Below, in pieces: positions 43,465 through 55,100 of a stretch of DNA of 64,000 bases. Numbering within the stretch: the first letter of the stretch is position 1; the number at the start of each line of letters is the position of its first letter. The notes beneath the pieces were generated by a model that saw nothing but the letters and a program-made list of their open reading frames with translations, did not search any database and was not told the DNA's origin. Origin of the DNA: Apiosordaria backusii (taxonomy: Eukaryota > Ascomycota > Sordariomycetes > Sordariales > Lasiosphaeriaceae); assembly GCA_030549205.1 (NCBI GenBank), contig JAUKTV010000008.1, positions 372,001 through 436,000 on the forward strand, given 5' to 3'. The position numbers and the translations under genes are program-made.

Positions 43465-45186
43465 TGTGCTTTTAGATGTATATGACGGGGCCACCTGGAT
43501 GATGACGACAAAAAAGAGTATGGGACGGATGATTTGATGATTTACGACAACTACCTACTACGACGAGCATACGAAAACAGGAGCAGCTATTGTAATAATG
43601 TGTATTTAGACGGACTAGTACATTCTCACTGATGGATATATATGGCGGCGGTAGCGTAGTGCTTTTTCAAGGGAATAATAGATGGTTGTGGGCTTGCAGT
43701 GGTTGTGTCTTTAGGTGATGTGAAAAAGTTGAAAGGTACTTCGAACGTGTTGTCTCTGAAATCGTCTTTCTACTTCTAGGTTGCAGCCAGACCGGTTCCT
43801 CCTGCTTCCAGGTTCGCTCCTTCCCAACCTTCGTGGCCCGATGCCTGAGCGCCTTCTCCCCGCCAACCATTTCTACTCTTCCAAGTTCCAACCTCGGACC
43901 TGCGAGCCGCACTGGCGGTTCGCCTTTTAGCCAGCATTCTCATCTTCACAACAATATCCATCTTCGTGGTGTAAGATTCAATCACTTCCGGGCACCAACT
44001 GAACGACAGAGATGAGCAACTTTCGGTAGCATGACCCCAATGTAGCCTCCACACACCATCTTCAACTTCCCTGGCAATCTGGCAAAATTCATCAGCATCC
44101 CACGTTTCAACACGGCGCTTGCAACGAGAAGAACCATCGACATTGCAGTCTCCTAGCCGGATGAATTCCATGATCTTGTTATTCAGAAGTTCTTCATCCC
44201 ACCATCCGTCTTCTCATTTTACCCTGCCGACCTCAAGGATCAAGGCATGTGACCTGCTTACGACACTTAATGAAGCCACCCGGAGTACGAGCTACAAGAA
44301 AACACAGGGGTAGTTTTGATGACAACACACACACGGAAGCAACCGACTGACAACAAAGAGTGTTGCAGCGAGAAATTTGCCTAAAAGAACCTGGAGGCGG
44401 ACATAAGCTTTTTCTGGGGATTCCCTGCTACGGCCGATCGCTGGTCAAGAGAAGGGGTGGTCAGCAGCAACGTTGGTCCACAAATTCTCATCTCTAACCG
44501 CCACTCGGAAAGCATTTGGGGTCTAGAAACCACAAGTAAAGCACATAGAGGATCCTCATAATATCTGTCCTACCCAGCAACCCGGACTGCCTCCCGGATC
44601 TGCCTGCCCTCCAACCGACCCGCTCGGCAGAACCCCATGATGATCATCATCGTCCATGTTCACCAGCCGTCAAAAACTTGACCGAGCACTTCAGCCTGAA
44701 GATACCATCAACATGTCGCATTGAGCTAACGGTCATCGCCGGTACTTTTCACGGCAGAGAGAGCGCCAACCGAGCCCGTCGTTACATCGAGCAAGCTTGT
44801 CTCTTCATTCCGACACCCGGCCCCCGCCCATGAACAGCAGTCGTAATCCCCTACAGGGGTTTTGGCCTCGTCTACGCAATAAAACCCAAAAAACACGGAA
44901 CAACCCAATTCTGCTTTGGAAGTGCGGCCAATCTACTCTAAACAAGAGGCGTTGTGGGGTACATGGAATTCATGCGGATCCAAACCGGGGTTTCAACCCA
45001 ACACGGCGCGAGATTGGCGGGAATGACTTGCCCTTTCTAGAAATCCCGGGTCTACGTCCGGTTTTCTCTCACAACGTTACGTACTTGAGCAGAGTAAAGC
45101 GCTGTATGCAGCATCAATTATCGCGGGGCCCCGCGCGGCACAACGAGGGAGATCGGCATGGACGCCGCTCGGGAGATGGCGCTTTA

Positions 45187-45193
45187 GGCTAAA
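45187..45193 (+). promoter_or_regulatory. Candidate XlnR/Xyr1 site (GGCTAAA) upstream of the xylanase
   Basis: GGCTAAA matches the XlnR consensus known from aspergilli and lies 453 bp before the xylanase ATG. A CTGGGG, which fits the CreA/CRE1 consensus SYGGRG, is at 45329-45334. Together they suggest induction by xylan products and glucose repression. This is an inference from short motifs. Confidence 0.4.
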
Positions 45194-45548
45194 GAGGAGG
45201 TGGTTCTTGACTGGGACTACCACAATATGAGGAGGATGGTGATGGAAGGGGCGGTATGGTATATCCGATATTGACTAGGGAATAGGTGGGTGCTGTGTTA
45301 CCGAGGTTTTCGGAATTGATTGAGGTTGCTGGGGTGTTGATACGTGCGCTTGAGCTAGGGTTGCGGACAACGACATGCCATTTTTCGTGAATGGGGCAAG
45401 GGCAGGGTAAGATGGCGAAAACAAGATCATACAAGTGTCTCAAGCCTGTTGGAGTAGGATGGTGGTACTGGCCTCAAGGAGAGACATGGCTAGACTAGAC
45501 CCTCGGAGATAGACCTCCATCCTTGGCCCCTTTAGTCTCCAGGTCGTG

Positions 45549-45555
45549 TATATAA
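45549..45555 (+). promoter_or_regulatory. TATA box of the xylanase gene
   Basis: TATATAA lies 91 bp upstream of the ATG at 45646, a standard position for a strongly inducible secreted-enzyme gene. Confidence 0.6.
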
Positions 45556-45645
45556 GTCTAGGTAGTCTCTTCCCTGATTCCAGATCACAGCTTCTCTCCC
45601 TCACCACCAGTCTCATCACCTCCAAGACAAGACACCTCCATCACA

Positions 45646-46320
45646 ATGGTCTCTTTCAAGTCCCTCTTCACGGCCACTCTGGCTACCGGCACCGCCCTCG
45701 CCGTCCCCTTCAACGCCACCGAGGTCTTTGAGTCCCTCCAGGCCCGCGCCGGCACCCCCTCCTCCACCGGCACCCACAACGGCTACTACTACTCCTTCTG
45801 GACCGACAACGGCGGCACCGTCAACTACCAGAACGGCAACGGCGGCTCCTACTCTGTCAACTGGCAAAACTGCGGCAACTTTGTCGGCGGCAAGGGCTGG
45901 AACCCGGGCAACTCGAACCGCGTGATCAACTACTCTGGCCAGTTCAACCCCTCGGGCAACGGCTACCTCGCCATTTACGGCTGGACGCGCAATCCTCTCA
46001 TTGAGTACTACATTATCGAGAGCTACGGGACGTACGACCCCAGCTCGGGGGCGTCGAGGCTGGGCACTTTCCAATCTGATGGGGGCACCTACACTATTGC
46101 CAAGAGCACGCGGGTCAACCAGCCTAGTATTGAGGGCACCAGGACGTTTGATCAGTTCTGGAGTGTCAGGACTTCGAAGAGGGTGGGCGGGAGCGTGAAT
46201 GTCGGGAACCACTTCAAGGCGTGGGCGGACAAGGGGTTGAGGTTGGGGAGCCATGATTATCAGATTGTGGCTACTGAGGGGTATCAGAGCTCCGGGTCGG
46301 CTTCGATTACTGTTTCGTAA
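45646..46320 (+). CDS. GH11 endo-beta-1,4-xylanase
   Basis: A 224-aa single-exon secreted enzyme. A signal peptide (FKSLFTATLATGTALAV) and a short propeptide ending near Arg35 precede the jelly-roll domain. Catalytic residues are visible: nucleophile Glu120 in NPLIEYYIIE and acid/base Glu211 in VATEGYQSSGSA. Other GH11 landmarks are YYYSFWTDNGG, the thumb region IEGTRTFDQFWSVR, and NHFKAWADKGLRLG. No carbohydrate-binding module follows. It should hydrolyse internal bonds of xylan outside the cell. The length matches the family and codon use is strongly C-ending in the 5' half. Confidence 0.97.
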   Translation: MVSFKSLFTATLATGTALAVPFNATEVFESLQARAGTPSSTGTHNGYYYSFWTDNGGTVNYQNGNGGSYSVNWQNCGNFVGGKGWNPGNSNRVINYSGQFNPSGNGYLAIYGWTRNPLIEYYIIESYGTYDPSSGASRLGTFQSDGGTYTIAKSTRVNQPSIEGTRTFDQFWSVRTSKRVGGSVNVGNHFKAWADKGLRLGSHDYQIVATEGYQSSGSASITVS

Positions 46321-47579
46321 GGGAGTGGATGTTGAGGTTGAGCTGAGTAGGTGAAGATGGATTGTTGGATGAAGAGTTGATAGGAAAGAGATGGGAGGGA
46401 GCCGGAAAAGGCTGATGGAATATGGGCATGGTTGCTGAAAGAGTTGTGAGGCTCAAAAGTACAAAGCTGTTCCTATGTAAATATGTCGATTTTTATTCTT
46501 CTCTCACACTCCTTTATACAAACTTTTTAGGCCGGTATATGACTTTCTCTTCATTTCTGTTGCCACAATAGGTATTGTGTCCGTGCAAGTCAAAGGGTTA
46601 GGGTTTAAGCGAGGCTGAAGGGGAGTGAAGAGCCACAATGGACAATGACGAGGGTCTGCACATACACTAGTACGTTAATTTAAACGAATTAAAGACTGAT
46701 AAAAACAGGCCTCCAAGAGCAGGGCATCCCATGGAATGTCCACGACTTGGCTTGAGTTCTTGCCTGTTGTTCCTGCCCACTTGGTATTCTTGCCTCCAAG
46801 GCAGAAAAGTGTGGGTCCATCTTCGCTGTTGCCTGGCACGTGCACCAGCATCGCGTCTGCCGTTGACGTTGACGTTGACATCACCAATTCCAATCATTTC
46901 TGAGCCTCAAAGATTTCTGCGCTTGAACTGCCAGTAGAAAGTCCTGGGTCAATATCGCTATATTGTTTGTTTTAACTCTCCTCCATCTTCCACAGCTTTC
47001 TTTCACCCCAAAGCTGCCCGTCCTGTGGCATTTCGTCAAGGGCACCCGTCGTGGCCAAGCTCACTCCACTTTCAACGTCCACTGTCCACCAGCACACAAC
47101 ACCACCACTGTCGCTTTTCACCATCACCACCCTCGGTGGCTTCTCGGAACTGTCTATTACTCCAGTTACACTAGTATTTCCCCGTTGGCTTCAGAATCTG
47201 CGCGCATCGGCTGGTGAACAAAGGCCGTCACATTCTGTGACCAAATGAGTTCTGGCACTCGCGTGGCAGTCGTGAAACCCTGATCGGTCAGTTGCCGCAC
47301 ACCCCCTGACACAGAACACCCTCTAACTCTGGTTTAGGAAAACTGGAAAGCGGCTCTTTGCTAGCCTCTGTCGTCCCAGTTCCTCCTTGGGCACCTTCGC
47401 CGGGCCCCTGCCTATTCTGAAGCTGCATCGGGCGGGAAAGAGGCCAGGTGCAGCGGCCACTGCGTCATCCATCACGGCATTGAGGCGCGTATCCATAGAG
47501 CCTCGAGCCGCAGGACGGACGCCGTCTACCGTCTTTTAGTCTCACATTGCGTTTTTTGTCCGCCTCTTCTCAGACCACC
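46321..47579. other. 1.26-kb intergenic stretch, nothing recognised
   Basis: This is the 3' flank of the xylanase and the promoter of the XLF-like gene. No further feature is supported. Confidence 0.4.
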
Positions 47580-49187
47580 ATGTCGAACCACCCATCATGG
47601 CGGCTTCTCCCCGTCGCCGCCCCGGACATCCCCAACTTGTTGGTCTCGCCTGCCTTCACAAAAGACTCATACCAGTTTCGTCTCACTGATCTTGCCAATG
47701 TCTGGGTCGAGAACATGGAGAGAAAACCAATTATCAAGCGTGGCCTCATGGAGGATACGAGCATCGACCCCAGTGATGGACCCGACCAGATCCGCCGCAT
47801 GCTCGAGCTGCTCCGAGCTGCCTTTGACCACAATGACCCCGAACACGCGAAAACATCCCTGACTCTGGCAAGAGATGACGACCATGATTCGCTTGTGCTC
47901 CATGTCACCTGCGTTCTGCCCCAACCACTGAAGCCCTTCAAGTGGCCGATGCAACTAAAGAAATGTCCGCAATCCAACCTTGCAACCGAACTCGTGCTAC
48001 CCATGGTTCAGGCGCACGAAGCGAGACTGCGCGAGATTGACCAGCTGATGTCAGCCCTGCGGGAGAAGGACAGCATCATCACAAGACTTGTTGACAAGCT
48101 TGAGGCTACTGGCACCGGGCTTGAGCACGTGTTCAACTCGCTGTCCGGGAAGCGCAGAGTCACGAGAACAGCGGCCGAAGCGAAAGTGAAAGGTCTCGCT
48201 CCCTTCTCAGCGTCAGAGTTCAGGAATAGCACTTCGGAGCTACGTTCTGTCGCTCAGCCCTCTGACGTGTCAACCCTCTTGGAGGACGTTTTCGGTGCCA
48301 CCGGCCTGACGTACAAGTCGGACCTTGATCTTGAAGCTTCCACCACGCTGAACGATTGGTGGACCAAAATCGGAAAGGGGAAACACGTTGCCTTGATCGG
48401 CAAGCCTAGCAGCAAAAAGGCCCGGACACCCTCGCCCCCACCGGCCGCAGAGCCCAAGGTGAAGAATGAGGATGATGACGACTTCCAGGTTCAAGTTACT
48501 CCTTCCGGCGCTCGGAAGCGTGACACCCGCGCGCGAGCCCAGCCCGAGACGGCCAATGATGACGAGACCTCCTCCGGCGAAGACCAAGACCAACCAGCTG
48601 TGTCCTCTGCTCGGAAGCAGCAAACCCCGTCCCCGAGCAAGCCAGCAGGATCTCGAATCGGTGCTTTGGGTCGGCACAAAGCTCAGTCAACCTCGCCAGC
48701 GCCCCGCCAGACACCCCCGAGGAAAGCTGCTGCCAAAGTGGCAGCGGGATCCTACAATGACGGCTCGGAGACGGCCTCGGATGATGACCGGGAGAATGAT
48801 CAAAGCCCTCCTCCCCCACCTCCCCCGAAGCAGCTTCCAAACCGGGGAGGATTGGGACGCATCGGAGGAAAGGCCAAGCCAGACCCGCCATCACCAGAAC
48901 CCAAACGCTCCACCTCGCCGGCAGACGTGGGTAATGAACCTAGCCCAGTACCAAAAAGACACAAGCTCGGTATCATTGGGAAACATTCCTCAACTCCGGA
49001 CGCTGAAGCATCGGCCCCAAGTGAGGATGGTAGAGGGCGGAGCAAGAGCAAGACACCAGCTTCTGCACACAAGGAACAGCATCGCGAAACTTCTCAGGAA
49101 CGAGCTGACCGGAAGCGGGCCGAACTACAGAGAGACCTGGAGAAGCGAGCAGCAGCGGGCCCCGCGAAGAAGAAGCGCAAGTTCTAG
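47580..49187 (+). CDS. nej1: XLF/Nej1-like non-homologous end-joining factor
   Basis: A 535-aa single-exon protein starting at the ATG at 47580. The N-terminal head fits the XLF/Cernunnos family (PF09302): PSWRLLPV, SYQFRLTDLANVWVENM and LHVTCVLPQPLKPFKWPMQL. A coiled-coil stalk follows (HEARLREIDQLMSALREKD, then SIITRLVDKLEATGTGLEHV). The remaining half is disordered and rich in Pro, Ser and charged residues. The last residues, GPAKKKRKF, are a basic patch ending in an aromatic residue, like the Ku-binding motif at the end of animal XLF. The protein would act in the nucleus with Ku, Lig4 and Lif1 in double-strand-break repair. Confidence 0.82.
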   Translation: MSNHPSWRLLPVAAPDIPNLLVSPAFTKDSYQFRLTDLANVWVENMERKPIIKRGLMEDTSIDPSDGPDQIRRMLELLRAAFDHNDPEHAKTSLTLARDDDHDSLVLHVTCVLPQPLKPFKWPMQLKKCPQSNLATELVLPMVQAHEARLREIDQLMSALREKDSIITRLVDKLEATGTGLEHVFNSLSGKRRVTRTAAEAKVKGLAPFSASEFRNSTSELRSVAQPSDVSTLLEDVFGATGLTYKSDLDLEASTTLNDWWTKIGKGKHVALIGKPSSKKARTPSPPPAAEPKVKNEDDDDFQVQVTPSGARKRDTRARAQPETANDDETSSGEDQDQPAVSSARKQQTPSPSKPAGSRIGALGRHKAQSTSPAPRQTPPRKAAAKVAAGSYNDGSETASDDDRENDQSPPPPPPPKQLPNRGGLGRIGGKAKPDPPSPEPKRSTSPADVGNEPSPVPKRHKLGIIGKHSSTPDAEASAPSEDGRGRSKSKTPASAHKEQHRETSQERADRKRAELQRDLEKRAAAGPAKKKRKF

Positions 49188-52100
49188 CCACTTTTCCTAT
49201 TTCTCAACTGTCGAGATATACCGTTCGTCCATACAATCACAACAAGTCCACAGTCTGCAATATTTGTCATCACTCCTCTGTCTTGTAAATGACCCAATGC
49301 AATGCGAAAGCTGCTCCCTAGCTTTGGTGATGTCGATGCTCGGACTTTTCCTCACGTCAAACTCATCAATTTACAGTACGGAACAGGAACATGTCAACGG
49401 CATTCCTCGAGTAACACGGCGTCTGGAACACCTGTTCAACCTTTCGGTTGTGGTTGTGTTACCATGTCTCAAGTCCCATGCGTTGTGTTGACGCCGGTCA
49501 CTGGCTTCGGTGTCACACAGAGCAGAAGGCTGTGACACAAGAGGCTGCGCCTAGAGAACAAGGTCCGAAAGAAAGGAACGCTGGGCCGTCGGAATTAAAA
49601 AGCTTGATGCGGATAATTTGAGGTTGGCGACTTTGTGAACCTGAAAGGCATCAACCAGACGGAGAATTGACGTCGACAGCAGAACGGTAACCCTCGCCTG
49701 GCTGAGTGGATATGTTGTACAGCGATGATGTGGGCAGTCCACTGCTGAGAAGGCCCCTGAAAAGGCCCGATCTTAGTCGAGCAGCATTACGGCCGGGAGA
49801 CCACTTTCATCGCTGGTAGTACCAGTGTCACAAGCTTTGCATCTACGGCTGCTTGTTGCTTACCTTGGGGCATTTCATGGTAGCTTGGGATGAGCTAACT
49901 CTTTCTCGACGTATCGACATTTATGAATCGACTTCTGATTTTCGTGAGACATCGCCCTCAAGATTTGGCTGGCTGGTCACAGACACCCCTCAGCCACACG
50001 CAACGTTGCTCTTGTCACTGAAGCCCGGGCCGTTTCTTGAGAAACAGTATGGGTAGGGAAGTACCTCTGGCCGCACACAATGCTTGGTGAGTTGAACAGA
50101 CGACACAATGCTCCGATGCGGACTCTGTAGGTTTTCCCCGGACGAGCACATGGTCACGTCTGTCGCAAAGAAAGGCCCAGAAGGGAGACACTGGCACCTG
50201 GAGCCAGTCAAAACCTCCGTCGGCTCCAGAATGCGCACCCGGTGGTTCAGGAAGGACAGCGCACCATCGCCGGCAGCTGCGTTGATGCAGCTATCTGGAG
50301 GGAACGCCCAGATACACTTCTGCACAGCAACAGCAACCTTGCACCACGGATCTGGGATGGCCGGTCACTCTTTGCCTCCGGTTTCGCGGCGCAAGTCTTT
50401 TTCTTCGCTGTCTACTCAATAGGACTGCGATGTCTACGAGCCTCATGGGCCATCCATTCACCGCTCTGGCGCACGCGCTCCCCCAACAACTGCTGCGTAA
50501 CACCAGCATGGCTTTCGGTAACCCCCTGCTTCACACTCGAGAGGACCCAAGACCTTTGCCTACGCGTGCGCTTTCTGTCACGTAAAACACAACGTCGAAT
50601 TTGGCATCCCGGTTGACATGACTGTGGGTTGTTTGCATCATGAGACGATCAAGTTACGGTTCTTTACAGAGAACATGTCAGCTCTATTGACGCCTCACCG
50701 CGCATGATGCGATTGGGAAGCCACTGATCAGCATGGATGCGCCATGAAGCACCGGAACCAAGTTCCGGTTCGTACCGCAGGCAATATCATTGGGGTTCTG
50801 TTGAACTCGGAGACATCTCCGGATCTCCCTTCTCGAGTCAACACCCGGCCTCCAAGACGAGAAACTTCCATGTCATCCTGTTCCTTGTCGGGGATCCGCT
50901 CATCTGTCAAATATCATCTCTCAATTCTCGCGGCTTCTTCCCTTCTCAGACTCGAAGGGGGGTGGGTTGCAAACGCACGTCCGTCTTGCTTGCGCACTGA
51001 TATCCGACCTCGGTGCTTTTCCTAGCTCCTGCCGAAGGGACCAAACACTTCGTTTCCATGGCTCGGGGCCGATGGGGATCGACGAGCTCAAGTTGGTGTG
51101 CGTCATTTAGGTTTGACAACCCCACGCGGGAAGTTGCGGTCAAATCAGCGTTTGACACCTGCCGTACGCATGCACCTAAACCACGATAATCGTGCGTTCG
51201 TTATTACTGCGCGTATCTCGGGCTGTGAGGTCTGAAAAGGGGGTGGGGGGGGGGGGGGAGGGGGACATGATGGTCTTGATCTCGTCTTTGGTGACCATCC
51301 CTCCGGTTGAAGTTGAAGCGAGGTTACTTATCCACGGTGGGTTTTTGATGGCGACGGAACGGGACGCCCGCAGGAGCGCTACTGCACCGGCTTCTCGGGT
51401 TTGGGCGCGCGCACTTTCGTCCCTACTCAACCCCCGGTCCTCCATGGTTCGGATTGGCTTCCTTCACAGTTGCCCGCCTAGTGACGGAGCGCCTCGAATG
51501 CCGCTTGCCGTAGTGGCAGGCGTCTTCAGCCAATTCGCGACGGCGCTATGTCGGGTGTGCCATTGCCTCTGCAGAATGACAAGGTCAGGTATTCCTGACT
51601 TGTTGAGGATTCCAGGCGCGAGAATGCGCCACCGCCATGAAATGCCAAATGGAGAAGTTTTGATCCAGAATCTCCGAGGGACTTTCGCTCCCCTCCTCTT
51701 GAACCTTTCGAGGATGACGGTCAAGTCCGTCGTTTTGACGCTTTTCTTTTGCAAACAACCATCAGGCATCCGGCAGTTGGGCCTCGAGCTAGTCACGTCA
51801 ATGATCCTTTGCATGTCAAGGCTACGAGGCAAAAAAAAAAAAAAAACCGAATTGTTAAACGGCAACTCAAATCGCATCAAAAATGCCATGATCGGCACCG
51901 CTTCGCTGGCGTGGCGTTTAGTCAGAGCACGGAGGTGAAGCGGGCCACTGACATGACGAACTGCTGAGACCACTGAGACACGCCAGTTGACAGGCTGTGA
52001 AACAGGACCCGCCTACCCGGTTTGGCAACAAATCCAATCTCGATCAAGCGGGACCCTCCGCCGATCGACTCGGAAACCCCAGGCTATCAAAGGGTTCCAA

Positions 52101-55100
52101 AAACCCGGTCGGATCAATGAGAGCAAGGCTTGAAGCAAGCGAGGGCACGCCATCATTGCTTCTTGCTGTTAGCACGCCCAGAGGTGTGACCACATGAGCC
52201 CCCGTTATCCTCACTACTACACAACAATACAGCTCCCAGACGACCAACAACTCTTATTCGTTATTTTACTCTGCCAGGTCATCGGCCCCAGCCAACCGCC
52301 TTCCAGTTATGGCGCTTGTTGCGCACACACTGAGACAAGAGCAGCTGAGACCGCGCCCAGACGAGGGTTACTTGCAGGAGACTATTGTATGCTTGGGGAG
52401 GCGGGTTGGAGGGCACACTTGCCCAGCGGTCGGGTTTCCGTTTTCCATTCTCGTGGTTCCAGGCGAAATGGCGGGGCTCTACACAAGGGTGGTGATAGGG
52501 CTCGAATTGTTCCACCTGGGAAGGTTCAAGCCGGCAGGGTAGAAAGCCTTGGCTTTGATAAGAAAAAGCAACCTCAGTGACCAAAGGAGACCGGCCTCTG
52601 GCGCAGGTGTCCACACCGCAGCTGTCAGAATGTTGAGGCTGCCGTACCCCCGTGGCGGCATCTGTACGTCGGTATTTCAGGAAGGTCGAACGAATTGTGG
52701 TTTAGGGCTGTGGCCAACCAGCAAGCACATGAACACCGGAATTACCACAATGGATTTGTGTTGAGTAACCAAAAGGCTCGACTTTGATTGCCTCCGCACT
52801 ACAACCCGGGGATGTCACTCTGACCTCCGAGACGCCAACACGTTCTTGGCTGATGCAATGCACGCAGGACTGCTGTTTTCCTTCTCTAGTGAGTTACTCT
52901 CACCAAGTCCCCTCATCTTCCCGTCTACTTTGAGAACATCCAACGAAGGCGTTTTCTGTGCCATGGAGAAGTTACCTTGGACCAGGTCTCGAATACCTCT
53001 GGTTGACAACGGTCACTGATTGTCAGCCACCCTCCCCGCATGCAGTCTTCTTGGCGGACCCCCAACCCCGAAGTCCACCCATCGCCTGGTTGCATGGGCC
53101 AGACATGGCAAGGACTCGTTCAAGGCCTTGGATCAAGAATGAAGCTATTGACAGGTCACATCCTGAGGATTGTTTTCTTCTTTGTTGCGCGGACGCTATT
53201 CCGTTTTCTCTCTGCGCTGCATCCTGAAGCCGGCGACAAGCAACCCCCAACACGGGGGTGTGGTTAGAAACGGGGGGGGGCCATGCATATCAAGCCGGTC
53301 AAGGACGATGCTTTCTTCCGCGGGAAACCACCTGCCACACCATCTATGACATTCCCACTTTGAGATGCCTTGGTCGTGGGAAGGAGAAAAGCAATGCGGG
53401 GGTATCCATCCGGCGCCCAGTCCCTGTTGCAAATCCCGCTGTCCGTTCCGCTGCCAACCTGCTGTCCCACCATTACACAAAGGGACTACGGGGCACATAG
53501 TGAGGGGTAGCTCGGGTTTGGATAGGGCGGTGATCATCACAAGTACCTTGCCTTTTTTCCTCGCTGCGAAACCAAGGCATCTGGACACTGAGGTCGTCAG
53601 AGAGGCTTTCGACCACCTTCGGCTCACGAACTGCGATGATCGGATATGAGGTTGGCTCTTTTCGGAGTGGCTCGTCTCAACCAAGACTCACAGTGCAGCT
53701 TGAAGTTTCTGAAGAGATGATGGTAGCACAACCGCACATTGTCGACGGTGGTTCCAGGACGGAATTAGGCATCGGCCCCCAACAATGCTCAGCCTGCGTC
53801 TTACCCGCATTCTTCCAGTGATGCGATCCCAGGAACAGATCGTCTTAACACAGCTGTTAAGATCAGACACGTCATGTGTTCGATCACACGCACAATTTCT
53901 GCTGCGAGCCCTGGCAGGCTTTGTGCCATCCGGGCGCTTAACTTGGTGATGGGTCTGGTTAAGGTTATCGGCGAGGCATGCCAAGCCCCTGGATATTGAT
54001 TACCCCACCATCACTTCAACTACACGGCATCCCGACTGAAGTGCCAGACGGCAGCCCCTCCCTCGATCGCTAAACATAAGCCGATTGATGCCGTCTTGTT
54101 TCGAGGGAGAAACATGGAATTGAACCCTCAATGGAGTCCCTTCCAGTACGATGGTATCGGAGATCAGGTCAGGACTCGGCCTGTAAGAGGCCTGTAAGAG
54201 GCCCAAGAACGAGGCTTTTCCAACTAATCTTCTTTCATTGACCGAGTTCCATTCCTCTCTCGAGTCTGAAGTCAAAGATGGCCTCAGCGTTGAGCCTGAA
54301 TCCGGCGGTAACGACCAACTGGCTGTATTCCAGCACATGCGTCTTGCACAGTCTTCGGTTCTCGGTTGCGAACTGCGACCGCCAACAACCGCCGCCACAC
54401 CATCTCCAGCTTCACGCACGGACGGTCCCGAGTAGCTGGTACCAATCATATCAGAGAGCCGAATGAGACAGGTGAGCATCACGATGGAGATGGAGCTACA
54501 CCCCACCACCACCACGAGGGCGTCAGGGATGCACTGAACATCAACCATCCTTGCTAGATGGGTCTGTGATGAGAAAGTCTAGACAAAGGCCATAGTTCAA
54601 GGCCTTAGTGGCTATGGTATATCGACAGCTGAATGCCGACCGAGGAATGCCATTGTCGTTTGACGTCTTTGCCCTCGTTTCGAACGGATATCGACGGGGC
54701 TGAAGGAGAGCAGTGTCATCGGAATAAAGCAGCCTGAGCAACGTCGCAACACAGCACGCGCAGCACACATGGCGGCGTCTCTGGCGCTTAATTTCCTAGT
54801 AGCGAGATGACAGACGCGACATGCGCATCCGATGATGATGTCGATACTACTCCGGATATTCCATCAATGCAATGGAACAGTGGCATTTCACTGAGGTCGG
54901 TAAGCCGGCTGAAGCTACTGCCGTGCTTGTTGGTTCGAGGCTTCATCAAGATCGGAATGGCGCCAAGGGTCTACAGAGAACGATAGTTGCCGCAACCACC
55001 GTGCTGGTTAATCTTCAGTTGGCCTACATCGCGGTACTCGGTACCTCTTGTGGTGATTCACTGCCGACAGTAGAAAGGCGCAACGCAGTTGTAGGATGTT

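Larger units (their letters stand above)
43465..45645. other. 2.2-kb stretch upstream of the xylanase, no gene supported
   Basis: The right half is the xylanase promoter. Short open frames occur on both strands but none has a recognisable product or a supporting splice structure. Confidence 0.35.

Noticed and set aside
43776..44171. A 131-codon minus-strand frame with several cysteines
   Set aside because: Overlapping frames are open on the other strand, there is no signal peptide or known motif, and the composition looks random.
51464..51973. A 169-codon minus-strand frame crossing a poly-A/T tract
   Set aside because: It translates the tract as poly-Phe and shows no family features.
54000..54548. 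The longest open frame in the gene desert (about 180 codons)
   Set aside because: No recognisable domain; the hydrophobic N-terminus is followed by sequence with no protein-like pattern.
54930..54960. GGTTCGAGGC, a box-B-like sequence in the gene desert
   Set aside because: No acceptor-stem pairing or box A was found.
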